The notes under the pieces are model-generated. The model searched no databases. It saw nothing but the letters and a program-made list of their open reading frames with translations, and had not been told where the DNA came from. 64,000 bases of DNA from UBA4246 sp045113695 (GTDB lineage: Bacteria; Bacillota; Clostridia; Christensenellales; Aristaeellaceae). Within the stretch, counting starts at the first letter, position 1, and each line of letters begins with the position of its first letter. Shown piece by piece: positions 24,107-31,956 of this stretch. Both the position numbers and the translations under genes were made by a program. The DNA lies in the NCBI GenBank assembly GCA_045113695.1, contig JBGUJG010000059.1, positions 1-64,000 on the forward strand, given 5' to 3'.

Positions 24107-24295
24107 TTACGATAAAAAAGTCACCAGATATAAAACAAGAGCCAGCGCAGCCGCGATCAGTTTGATGATCAGGCTTCTCTGAGCGAGTTTCTTCTCGTCT
24201 GCTTCCCCGAGTTTTTCGGCGATCCTGCCGGAAAGGAAGCAGACCGCCAGCAGCACCGCCAGAACAGCCAGCAGCAGGATATTGCGTACGCTCAT
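24107..24295 (-). CDS. Small two-helix membrane protein of unknown function
   Basis: A 62-residue protein with two hydrophobic helices (about 5-24, ILLLAVLAVLLAVCFL, and 45-61, LIIKLIAAALALVLYLV) joined by a charged cytoplasmic-looking loop (EKLGEADEKKLAQRS). I do not recognise a family. AAAGGA 5 nt upstream supports the ATG at 24295. An upstream extension of the open frame to 24439 runs through the T-box and is not coding. It is the first gene after the T-box and precedes valS by 17 nt, so it would be induced by valine starvation together with valS; whether it has anything to do with valine is unknown. Confidence 0.72.
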   Translation of the reverse strand: MSVRNILLLAVLAVLLAVCFLSGRIAEKLGEADEKKLAQRSLIIKLIAAALALVLYLVTFLS

Positions 24296-24301
24296 AGTAT
24301 T

Positions 24302-24548
24302 CCTTTCAAATGCAAAACCGCCCTCATATCCGCAGTCCGGATACAAGGACGGATTTCCCGTGGTACCACCTTGATTTACGGCGAATCGCCGCCTCGAATA
24401 CGCTGTAACGGGCGCACCCGCACGGATCTCGGGCTCCAATGTCCCTTTGCCGTGCCTTCGGCAGACGACCCTTCGCCCTGCCTGTCCCCCTGGCGGCTTT
24501 CAGCCGTGGCCGCCATCTCTTTTTCCGGGACGGATCGGGTTACTTCCT
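24302..24548 (-). promoter_or_regulatory. T-box riboswitch leader of the valS operon (tRNA-sensing)
   Basis: Minus strand: an AAGTA (loop-E-like) start near 24542, an AGAGA plus GC-rich stem I distal hairpin (about 24490-24515) and, at 24358-24372, the near-invariant T-box AAGGTGGTACCACGG, whose central GG pairs with the tRNA 3' end. A 15-bp terminator follows (24338-24352 with 24318-24332, all mismatches G-U) and TTTT at 24314-24317. When uncharged tRNA binds, the T-box forms the antiterminator instead. A GUC valine codon occurs in the 3' arm of stem I (24464-24469), a possible specifier, but I could not fold the specifier loop with certainty. The leader starts right after rpmF; its own promoter is not clear. 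Confidence 0.9.
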
Positions 24549-24558
24549 TCCGCTTAAA

Positions 24559-24765
24559 TCAGGCGTTTTTCTTTTCTTTCGCTTCTTTCGCGCTGACGTC
24601 GATGACCATTTTGCCATCATAATAACCGCAGTGCTTGCAGACGCGATGGGCCAGTTTGAACTGATGGCACTGTTTGCATTCGACGATACCGGGCTGAGAA
24701 AGCTTCCAGTTCGCCCGGCGGCTGCGGCCGCGAGCCTTTGATACTTTTCCCTTCGGGACAGCCAT
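24559..24765 (-). CDS. rpmF: 50S ribosomal protein L32
   Basis: A 68-residue L32 with the typical opening MAVPKGKVSKARGRSRRANW and a CxxC/CxxC zinc-ribbon (ECKQCHQF; RVCKHCGYYDGKMV). It is part of the large ribosomal subunit. The C-terminal Lys/Glu/Ala tail is slightly longer than the shortest L32 forms. The ribosome site GGAGGTG lies in the last codons of the preceding yceD/DUF177 gene, which ends 3 nt before the rpmF start, so the two are coupled. The pair is conserved across bacteria. Confidence 0.97.
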   Translation of the reverse strand: MAVPKGKVSKARGRSRRANWKLSQPGIVECKQCHQFKLAHRVCKHCGYYDGKMVIDVSAKEAKEKKNA

Positions 24766-24767
24766 GT

Positions 24768-25292
24768 TTACACCTCCTGATCCTTAGTCAGCAATTGCTG
24801 CAATGCCGAAAAAGGATGCACGACAGGCGATTCCTTCTGGCAAGCATGCGTATCATTCAGGCTGTCATCAGCCTGTTTCTCCGAGCAGACAGGACATACC
24901 AGGCGCATGGGCAGGTCCAGCACCGCCAGCGAAAGCGCCAGCTGGTCCAGATCGACCTCTTTGCCCTGGAAAGTCATCTGCTCATCCGTTCCGCTCTGAT
25001 CGGGTGTTATCTGGGACATTTTGTCCAGATGAATAAATACCTCATCAAAAGGCACATCCACCTGATACGAGACCGGCTCCAGACAATAAGCGCAGCTGCC
25101 GGCTGCCCGTACAGTAAAACGGCCTTCCAGCAGCAGGCTGTCTTCTTCCAGCATATATGTGCCTTCGAAAACAGCGGGCTGCGGGAAACAGATCGTTTCC
25201 CCGAAAATTACCTGCGGCGGAACAGTCACCTCATGACGGAAAGGAAGCCTTTCTCCTGGCCTGATGAAAGCCAATGAAACATCCAGCAGCAC
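24768..25292 (-). CDS. YceD/DUF177 family protein (large-subunit rRNA accumulation factor)
   Basis: A 174-residue DUF177 (YceD) protein. The family is needed for 23S rRNA accumulation in plants and bacteria and is nearly always encoded next to rpmF. The central CAYCLEPVSYQVDVPFDEVF segment and the C-terminal LPMRLVCPVCSEKQ carry Cys pairs typical of Firmicutes members and likely bind zinc. An ATG at 25307 is possible, but GTG 25292 is preferred because GGAGGGGG lies 7 nt upstream and family members usually begin M-[LI]-L-D. It has a consensus promoter at 25322-25350. Confidence 0.9.
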   Translation of the reverse strand: MLLDVSLAFIRPGERLPFRHEVTVPPQVIFGETICFPQPAVFEGTYMLEEDSLLLEGRFTVRAAGSCAYCLEPVSYQVDVPFDEVFIHLDKMSQITPDQSGTDEQMTFQGKEVDLDQLALSLAVLDLPMRLVCPVCSEKQADDSLNDTHACQKESPVVHPFSALQQLLTKDQEV

Positions 25293-25321
25293 ACTTCCCC
25301 CTCCCATCGTGACCGTGCCAT

Positions 25322-25350
25322 ATTATACGACAAGGTTTTTTTCTTGTCAA
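25322..25350 (-). promoter_or_regulatory. Consensus sigma-A promoter for yceD/DUF177-rpmF
   Basis: Minus strand: perfect TTGACA (25345-25350), 17-nt spacer, perfect TATAAT (25322-25327), about 30 bases before the gene start, as expected for a strongly expressed ribosomal operon. Confidence 0.9.
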
Positions 25351-25481
25351 CCGGATAATCTCCCCGAATCTTTTTCTTTTTGAAAACGTTCACTATCATA
25401 AAATCCTGTTGAAAATGCAGGCGGAATTATGATAACATCGTCAAAACGGCTTTGACCGATTTTCCCGAACGGAGGAACATC

Positions 25482-27638
25482 ATGGATTCTTTTTCCAATC
25501 TGCTCGCGAAAGAGTTTTCACTCAGGCCGGAACAGGTGCAGGCTGTCATTGATCTTCTGGATGCCGGCAACACCATTCCTTTTATCGCCAGGTACCGAAA
25601 GGAAGCCACCGGTTCGTTGGATGATCAGCTGCTGCGCGAGCTGGCGGAGCGGCTCGAATATTTAAGAAATCTCGACAAACGGCGTACAGAGATCGGAAAA
25701 GCGCTGACAGACCTGAATGTCCTGACAGATGAACTTGCGGATAAGCTCCGCAAAGCCGCAACGCTTTCCGAACTGGAAGACCTCTACCGGCCTTTCCGCC
25801 CCAAGCGCCGCACCCGGGCCACCATTGCCAGGGAACGCGGTCTGGAGCCGCTGGCTTTATGGCTGCAGCTTCAGCTTCCGAAAGCGGATATTCTGAAGGA
25901 AGCCGAAAAATATGCAGATCCGTCCAAGGATGTTCCGGATGCAGAAACAGCGTTGGCCGGCGCCAGGGACATCATTGCGGAAAATGTCAGCGACGACGCA
26001 GCGGTCAGAAAAACGCTTCGCTCCCTGCTGTCCCGTGAAGGCATCCTCGCCAGCCGTCAGGCAAAAGAAGAAGACAGCGTTTACCGAACGTACTATGACT
26101 TCAGAGAGCCGGTCCGGACTGTCGCAGCCCACCGGATTCTCGCCGTCAACCGCGGTGAAAAGGAAGAATTCCTGAAGGTTTCCCTGGAAATCGATCAGGA
26201 AAAGGCGGCTGCGCAGATCAGAGCCGCGTTCGTACGTCCAGGCTCCCCGGCATCTGAACAGATTGCGCTGGCCTGTGAAGACGCCTGGGCCAGGCTGCTG
26301 TTTCCCTCACTTGAGAGAGAAATCAGGAACGAACTGACAGACCAGGCCAATGTGCAGGCCATCAAAGTTTTTTCGGATAACCTGCATCAGCTGCTGATGC
26401 AGCCGCCCATCAAGGGTAAAGTGACGCTCGGCGTCGACCCCGGCTTCCGGACGGGCTGCAAACTGGCTGTCGTCGATGAAAACGGGAAAGTGCTGGACAC
26501 CGGCGTCGGGTACTTTACCCTGCCGGGCCATGAAACTGCCAAAGCGGCTGCTGCCCGGCTGATCAAAGGGTTCGCGCAGCAATACGGCGTTACGGCAATC
26601 GCCATCGGCAACGGCACCGCTTCCCGCGAAAGCGAACAGTTTATCGCCTCCCTTTTGCCCGATCTGCCGGGGGTCGCCTACGTGATTGTCAGCGAAGCAG
26701 GCGCAAGCGTATACTCCGCCAGCAAGCTCGCCGCTCAGGAATTTCCTGACTTTGACGTTACGCAGCGGAGCGCCGTATCCATCGCCCGCCGCATGCAGGA
26801 CCCGCTCGCAGAACTGGTGAAAATTGATCCCAAGTCCATCGGCGTCGGACAGTATCAGCATGATCTGAAGCAAAATGAGCTTACGCAGGCTTTGGACGGT
26901 GTCGTTGAGCAGTGCGTAAACAGTGTCGGAGTGGATGTTTCCACCGCCTCCGCGGAACTGCTTTCCCATGTGGCGGGCATCGGCCCGGCGCTTGCCAAAA
27001 ACATCGTGGCGTATCGCGAAGAAAGCGGCATCCCCTCCCGCGCAGCACTCAAAAAGGTGCCGAAGCTCGGTCCCAGGGCTTTTGAGCAGTGCGCCGGTTT
27101 CCTCAGAGTCATGAACAGCAAAAACGCGCTTGACGGAACAGCCGTTCACCCGGAGAGCTATGCCGCCGCCTCATCTCTGCTCAAGACGCTTGGCTGTACG
27201 GATAAGGAACTGAAAAAAGGCGGCATTCCTGACATCATGAAAAAAGCGGAGCAGTACGGACTTGATAAGCTTCAGGAAGAGCTCGGCATCGGTAAGCCAA
27301 CCCTGATGGATATATTGAGTGAATTGCAGAAACCCGGCAGGGACCCGCGTGATGAGCTGCCGAAGCCTGTGCTCCGTACCGATGTACTGGATATCAGCGA
27401 TCTGAAGCCGGGCATGGAACTGACCGGCACCGTCCGGAACGTCATTGATTTCGGCGCCTTTGTCGATATAGGCGTACATCAGGACGGGCTTGTTCATATA
27501 TCCAGGATGTCAGAACGCTTTGTCAGACATCCGTCCGATGTGGTGAAAGTGGGTGATATTGTCAAAGTATGGGTACTGGAAGTAGATGAAAAAAAGAAAC
27601 GGATTTCACTGACTATGGTCAGCAGAAAGCAGAACTGA
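25482..27638 (+). CDS. tex: Tex family RNA-binding transcription accessory protein
   Basis: The 718-residue protein shows the full Tex layout: N-terminal helical Tex region (FIARYRKEATGSLDD; LRELAERLEYLRNLDKRR; LEDLYRPFRPKRRTRATIA), a YqgF-like RNase H fold (about 310-440; TLGVDPGFRTGCKLAVVD and AIGNGTASRESEQFI), helix-hairpin-helix repeats (SVGVDVSTASAELLSHVAGIGPALAKNI; LKKVPKLGPRAFEQCAGFLRV) and a C-terminal S1 domain (LKPGMELTGTVRNVIDFGAFVDIGVHQDGLVHIS). It binds nucleic acid in the cytoplasm and influences transcription and RNA turnover. The ATG at 25482 with CGGAGGA upstream is preferred over the start 30 bases earlier. A weak TTGAAA/TAACAT promoter may lie at 25409-25438. Confidence 0.97.
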   Translation: MDSFSNLLAKEFSLRPEQVQAVIDLLDAGNTIPFIARYRKEATGSLDDQLLRELAERLEYLRNLDKRRTEIGKALTDLNVLTDELADKLRKAATLSELEDLYRPFRPKRRTRATIARERGLEPLALWLQLQLPKADILKEAEKYADPSKDVPDAETALAGARDIIAENVSDDAAVRKTLRSLLSREGILASRQAKEEDSVYRTYYDFREPVRTVAAHRILAVNRGEKEEFLKVSLEIDQEKAAAQIRAAFVRPGSPASEQIALACEDAWARLLFPSLEREIRNELTDQANVQAIKVFSDNLHQLLMQPPIKGKVTLGVDPGFRTGCKLAVVDENGKVLDTGVGYFTLPGHETAKAAAARLIKGFAQQYGVTAIAIGNGTASRESEQFIASLLPDLPGVAYVIVSEAGASVYSASKLAAQEFPDFDVTQRSAVSIARRMQDPLAELVKIDPKSIGVGQYQHDLKQNELTQALDGVVEQCVNSVGVDVSTASAELLSHVAGIGPALAKNIVAYREESGIPSRAALKKVPKLGPRAFEQCAGFLRVMNSKNALDGTAVHPESYAAASSLLKTLGCTDKELKKGGIPDIMKKAEQYGLDKLQEELGIGKPTLMDILSELQKPGRDPRDELPKPVLRTDVLDISDLKPGMELTGTVRNVIDFGAFVDIGVHQDGLVHISRMSERFVRHPSDVVKVGDIVKVWVLEVDEKKKRISLTMVSRKQN

Positions 27639-27642
27639 CCAT

Positions 27643-27735
27643 GGTATGTTTTTACGCCACTGCGAAAGACCATTGTGCTTCTCGATTTAGACAGCGGTAT
27701 GTTTCCCCGCGGTTGCTTGTAGACCCAGGTATGTT
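27643..27735 (+). repeat. Three direct GGTATGTT repeats upstream of the double-permease operon promoter
   Basis: Identical 8-mers at 27643-27650, 27696-27703 and 27728-27735. Spacings of 53 and 32 bp are about five and three helical turns, so all copies would face the same side of the DNA. They lie 80-170 bp upstream of the -35 element, consistent with activator sites, but this is inference. Confidence 0.4.
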
Positions 27736-27814
27736 ATCAGGTTTCGCCCCGACTTGCATCTGCTTTTCCCCCAGATAAATGAAAAATATGAATTTGAAAC
27801 AGTTTATTTATTCA

Positions 27815-27843
27815 TTGACAGTACAGAAAAAATGAATTAAAAT
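27815..27843 (+). promoter_or_regulatory. Sigma-A promoter for the double-permease/NHL/DUF5696 operon
   Basis: Perfect TTGACA (27815-27820), 17-nt spacer, TAAAAT (27838-27843). Predicted start near 27850, giving a leader of about 215 nt before the first gene. Confidence 0.82.
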
Positions 27844-28065
27844 GATTTCATTACAAGGAAAGGCCGATTCTGAGAATTCTGTCCCGGTGTTGAAACGGAG
27901 AGCGCAGAGTTGTTTACGGATTTTTATTCGGAATCAGCCGTTCCTGTTTATATTATAATTATGAAAGCAACCATGCTTCACATTCCCGTTTCGCTTTCAT
28001 AAAAATCAGCGAAGTTTCCAGTCTCCGTCCATTGTCGTTAAATCTCTTTGTTGAGGGGCGAAAGT

Positions 28066-30972
28066 ATGAAAAGATTTCGCGGTGCTTTGGTTGTTCTGCT
28101 GTGCCTGGCGGCGGTCGTTGTCCTGATCGTCGTTCTGAGCGGCGGCGCTCAGAATTTCAGGGAAAAATACCAGGACGCCGACCTGTCTGTCGACGTTTCC
28201 GGCATTGGCCGCAGCAATACGTATGAGGGCTATCTGAAAGCTCATGAAGGAGCCGGAACCGGGGATTCTCCGATTCCGATTGATATCAGGGCGTTTTCCG
28301 GCCCGGCGGAAGCACAGGAGCAGAACGGGGATTATTGCCTGCTGCTTCCGGACAGTGCGGCCGTATCCTTTAAGGTGCATGTGGAACAAGCCGGCATGTA
28401 TAATCTGCTGTTGGATTATCAGGCTACGCCGTCCCGCGGCGTGGATATCGAGCGTGAACTGCTGATCAACGGAGCCGTTCCTTTTTCCGGCGCGTCCACC
28501 CTTTGCTTCAACCGCATGTGGACAGACGCCGGCGAAGTGCGCAAAGACAACCAGGGAAACGACGTGCGTCCTTCCCAGAAAGAAATATTCGGCTGGCAGC
28601 AGGCCTACTGCAAGGACGAGATGGGCTACAACGTCGATCCTTATCAGTTCTATTTTAATGAAGGAGAAAATGAGCTGACGCTGAACGCCGTCAACGAGCC
28701 GATGCTTCTCAGAAGCCTGACCATGATGCCTGTTCATCACCAGAAGAGCTACCAGGCTTACGAGATGGAAAACGCTTCCCGTCCGGCCGTAACGCGGGAC
28801 GCCAAAAAATTCCAGCTGATCCTTCAGGGAGAAGACGCGCAGGTGCGTTCCTCTCCGTCCCTTTATGCCCGTTATGACCGTTCCTCTCCTGCTACGATCC
28901 CCTACAGCGTCCGCAATACGGTACTCAACTATATCGGCGGCGACCCGTGGAATTACGCCGGCCAGTGGATCGAGTGGGAGTTCGAAGTTCCGCAGGAAGG
29001 TTTCTACAATATTTCCATCAAAGCACGTCAGGCGTATCAGCGCGGCGCCGTGTCCAGCAGGAGCATCCTGATCGACGGCGAAATCCCCTTCGCAGAGGTC
29101 AGCGCTGTACCGTTTGATTACAATACCTCCTGGCGCTACAACACCCTGTCGGATGATCAGGGCACGCCTTACCGCTTCTATCTCGAAAAAGGAAAGCACA
29201 CGATCCGCATGGAGGCCACGCTCGGCGATATGGGCGGCATCCTCAGCCAGATGGAAGACAGTATCTACCGCCTCAACCTGATTTACCGCAAGATCCTGGT
29301 TCTGACCGGCGTCAATCCGGACCGTTTCCGCGATTACAATCTTGCCAAGCTCTATCCGGAAGTCATCGAGGCCATGGATCTGGAAAGCAAGCGTCTGTAT
29401 AAGCTGGTGGATGACACCGTTGATATCACCGGTCAGAAGTCGGACCGCGTTGCCGTGGCCCAGACCCTGGCCGTCCAGCTGGAAAACTTTGTGAATTATA
29501 ACGAGCGCATCACCCAGCAGTTCTCCAACTTTAAAGACAATATCACTTCCCTGGGCACCGCCATGCAGAACATGGCCGAAACCAAACTCGACGTCGATAT
29601 GATCGTCATCAGCGGCGAAGATGCCCCGCTGCCGCCGATTCACGACGGTTTCTTTGAAAAAGCGCTGCACGAGATCCGGTCCTGCGCAACCTCCTTCACG
29701 GTCGACTATAACTCCCTGGGCGATAAATATGAAGAAGGAGACGACCTGATCGAGGTATGGATCACCACCGGCCGCGACCAGAGCACGGTGCTCAAGACAA
29801 TGGTGGACGATACCTTCACCCCCAAGACCGGCATCAAGGTCAACGTCAAGCTGGTTGTGGCGAACACGCTGCTGACTGCCGTTGTCGCCGGCAACGGACC
29901 GGACGTTGTCCTCTCCCTGGGGTCCTGGTTCCCGGTTAACTACGCCATGCGCCACGCAGTAGAAGACCTGACCCAGTTCCCTGATTTTGAAGAAGTCGTC
30001 AAGCCGTTCTACCGGAGCGCACTGGTGCCCGCTTCGTATGACGACGGCACCAAGGTCGGTATTTACGCCCTGCCTGAAACCCAGGATTTCCCGGTGCTGT
30101 TCTACCGCGAGGACATTCTGAACGAAATGGGGGTTGAGCCTCCGAAAACGTGGGAAGACCTGATCGCCCTGCTGCCGACCATCCAGGGAAACAACATGTC
30201 CATCGGTATCCCCTATCCGGATATCCTGAACCCGGACATGTCCATATTCAACTCCCTGATCTACCAGAACGGCGGCAATATCTACAACGAAAAGGCCACC
30301 AAAACCGTTATCGACGACGAAAGCGGCGTCTCTGCCTTCAAGCTGTACACCTCACTGTACAACGACTACGGCCTGCCCACGGTTTACGATTTCGTCAGCC
30401 GTTTCCGCTCCGGCGAAATGCCGATCGGCCTGGTCAACTACAACGCGTTCAATACGCTGGTGGTTTCCGCTCCGGAAATCCGCGGGCTGTGGGATTTCAC
30501 CCTCTTCCCCGGGACCTTCCGGCAGGATGAAAACGGAAACGAGTTTCTGGACCGTTCCGTGCACGCCCAGGGCCTCAGCTGCATGATGATCGCGACCGAG
30601 AATGAAACCATCAAGAAGAATTCCTGGGAGTTCCTCAAATGGTGGGTCAGCGCAGAATCACAGGTACGTTTCGGCCGCGAGATCGAAAGCATCCTCGGTT
30701 CCTCCGCACGCTATACCACCGCCAACCGCGACGCACTGGATCAGCTTGCCTGGAGCGCTGACCAGCTCAAAATCCTCAAGGAACAGCAGGCTCAGACGAT
30801 CGGTTTCAAGGAGATCGCCGGCGGCTACTCCACAACCCGTCATATGACCAACGCAATTCGCCGCGTGATCAACACCAAGGAAGACGCAAGAGAAACTCTG
30901 CTGACCTACGCAAGAACCATCAACGAAGAAATCCGCATCAAGCGAAAAGAGTTCGGACTTCCTGTAGAATGA
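28066..30972 (+). CDS. Giant membrane-anchored solute-binding protein with N-terminal carbohydrate-binding-like domains
   Basis: The 968-residue protein is about twice the usual family-1 binding-protein length. One N-terminal membrane helix (about 5-26) without a lipobox should anchor it. Two beta-rich segments resemble carbohydrate-binding modules of the galactose-binding fold: about 95-225 (FKVHVEQAGMYNLLLDYQA; RELLINGAVPF) and about 320-400 (EFEVPQEGFYNISIKARQA; SRSILIDGEIPFAEV). A helical linker (about 410-550) leads to the C-terminal binding protein (about 590-950; ILNEMGVEPPKTWEDLIALLPTI). So a sugar-capturing module appears fused to the transporter receptor. ATG 28066 follows GAGGGG by 7 nt; a TTG 18 bases earlier is less likely. 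First gene of the operon, followed by its permease pair. Confidence 0.88.
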   Translation: MKRFRGALVVLLCLAAVVVLIVVLSGGAQNFREKYQDADLSVDVSGIGRSNTYEGYLKAHEGAGTGDSPIPIDIRAFSGPAEAQEQNGDYCLLLPDSAAVSFKVHVEQAGMYNLLLDYQATPSRGVDIERELLINGAVPFSGASTLCFNRMWTDAGEVRKDNQGNDVRPSQKEIFGWQQAYCKDEMGYNVDPYQFYFNEGENELTLNAVNEPMLLRSLTMMPVHHQKSYQAYEMENASRPAVTRDAKKFQLILQGEDAQVRSSPSLYARYDRSSPATIPYSVRNTVLNYIGGDPWNYAGQWIEWEFEVPQEGFYNISIKARQAYQRGAVSSRSILIDGEIPFAEVSAVPFDYNTSWRYNTLSDDQGTPYRFYLEKGKHTIRMEATLGDMGGILSQMEDSIYRLNLIYRKILVLTGVNPDRFRDYNLAKLYPEVIEAMDLESKRLYKLVDDTVDITGQKSDRVAVAQTLAVQLENFVNYNERITQQFSNFKDNITSLGTAMQNMAETKLDVDMIVISGEDAPLPPIHDGFFEKALHEIRSCATSFTVDYNSLGDKYEEGDDLIEVWITTGRDQSTVLKTMVDDTFTPKTGIKVNVKLVVANTLLTAVVAGNGPDVVLSLGSWFPVNYAMRHAVEDLTQFPDFEEVVKPFYRSALVPASYDDGTKVGIYALPETQDFPVLFYREDILNEMGVEPPKTWEDLIALLPTIQGNNMSIGIPYPDILNPDMSIFNSLIYQNGGNIYNEKATKTVIDDESGVSAFKLYTSLYNDYGLPTVYDFVSRFRSGEMPIGLVNYNAFNTLVVSAPEIRGLWDFTLFPGTFRQDENGNEFLDRSVHAQGLSCMMIATENETIKKNSWEFLKWWVSAESQVRFGREIESILGSSARYTTANRDALDQLAWSADQLKILKEQQAQTIGFKEIAGGYSTTRHMTNAIRRVINTKEDARETLLTYARTINEEIRIKRKEFGLPVE

Positions 30973-31020
30973 AACCGGCCGCTGATCTGCGGCATTTGAG
31001 GCGAAAAGGAGTGAAGTCAG

Positions 31021-31956
31021 TTGAAATCCATTTCAAGTGAGTATCTGGCCTTCAGAAAGGAGAAACTCCGTTATGACTTCAATAAAGCCAAACGGATGAG
31101 GGTCTGCTACCTGTTCCTGCTGCCGTACGCCATCCTGTTTTTCACCTTCTTTATCCTGCCGATCTGCACCTCGATCTATTACAGCTTCACATATTACAAC
31201 ATTCTGGAGCCGCCCCGGTTCGTCGGCATGCAGAACTATGTGAACCTGTTCCTGCAGGACGAAGTCTTCATGACGGCGATCAAGAACACCCTGGTCATCG
31301 CCGTAATCACAGGCCCGATCGGCTATATCCTGGCTTTCCTGTTTGCCTGGTTTATCAACGAGCTGCCCAAATGGCCGCGGACCATCGCCGTGTTCGTTTT
31401 CTACGCTCCGTCCATCGCGAACGCCTATAATATCTTCCATATTATTTTCCGCGGCGATGTGTACGGCTACCTGAACTCGATCCTGCTGCAGTTCGGCTTT
31501 ATTGATTCGCCGAGGCTCTGGCTGAGCGATCCGCAGTATATCCTGCCCGTCATCATCATCGTCATCCTGTGGATGAGCATGGGCACCGGCTTCCTTTCCT
31601 TCGTCGCCGGTCTGCAGGGCGTGGACAAGAGCATGTACGAGGCCGGTTATGTGGACGGCATCCGCAACCGCTGGCAGGAACTGTATCACATCACCCTCCC
31701 GAGCATGAAGCCGATGCTGCTCTTCGGCGCGGTCATGTCCATCACCTCGGCATTCAACGTCTGCGACGTTCCCATGGCACTGGCCGGTTATCCCAGTACG
31801 GACTATGCGGCACGCACCATCGTCACCCATCTGTTCGACTACGGTTTCTCCCGGTTTGAGATGGGTTACGCGTCGGCCATAGCAACCATTCTGTTCCTGA
31901 TCATGATCCTGTGCAACAAGGCGATTCAATCTCTGCTGAGGAAGGTGGGCACATGA
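31021..31956 (+). CDS. MalF-type sugar ABC permease (first pair)
   Basis: A 311-residue permease with six predicted helices (first: RVCYLFLLPYAILFFTFFILPI) and an EAA-type loop (MYEAGYVDGIRNRWQELYHITLP). It forms the channel with the next gene's product for a sugar captured by the 968-residue binding protein. The start is TTG at 31021, with AAAAGGAG about 9-10 nt before it; no nearer ATG fits. It ends overlapping the next start (ATGA). No ATPase is encoded in the operon. Confidence 0.9.
   Translation: MKSISSEYLAFRKEKLRYDFNKAKRMRVCYLFLLPYAILFFTFFILPICTSIYYSFTYYNILEPPRFVGMQNYVNLFLQDEVFMTAIKNTLVIAVITGPIGYILAFLFAWFINELPKWPRTIAVFVFYAPSIANAYNIFHIIFRGDVYGYLNSILLQFGFIDSPRLWLSDPQYILPVIIIVILWMSMGTGFLSFVAGLQGVDKSMYEAGYVDGIRNRWQELYHITLPSMKPMLLFGAVMSITSAFNVCDVPMALAGYPSTDYAARTIVTHLFDYGFSRFEMGYASAIATILFLIMILCNKAIQSLLRKVGT

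Larger units (their letters stand above)
27639..28065 (+). promoter_or_regulatory. Regulatory gap and long 5' leader ahead of the double-permease operon
   Basis: A 427-bp gap without a gene. It contains three copies of GGTATGTT (27643-27650, 27696-27703, 27728-27735), spaced 53 and 32 bp, a strong promoter (27815-27843) and a leader of about 215 nt. Late in the leader TTATGAAAGC (27959-27968) pairs perfectly with GCTTTCATAA (27993-28002) over a 24-nt loop. I found no known riboswitch core. Confidence 0.5.

Noticed and set aside
24296..24439. N-terminal extension of the small membrane protein (48 extra codons)
   Set aside because: This stretch is the T-box and terminator stem; the ATG at 24295 has a proper ribosome site.
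25381..25394. Catabolite-responsive (cre) element TGAAAACGTTCACT before tex
   Set aside because: The left half fits cre, but the right half departs from the palindrome, and neither tex nor the yceD-rpmF pair is a typical catabolite-controlled gene.
28006..29955. Minus-strand open frame of 649 codons opposite the giant binding protein
   Set aside because: No ribosome site or recognisable domain; the plus-strand gene is well supported.
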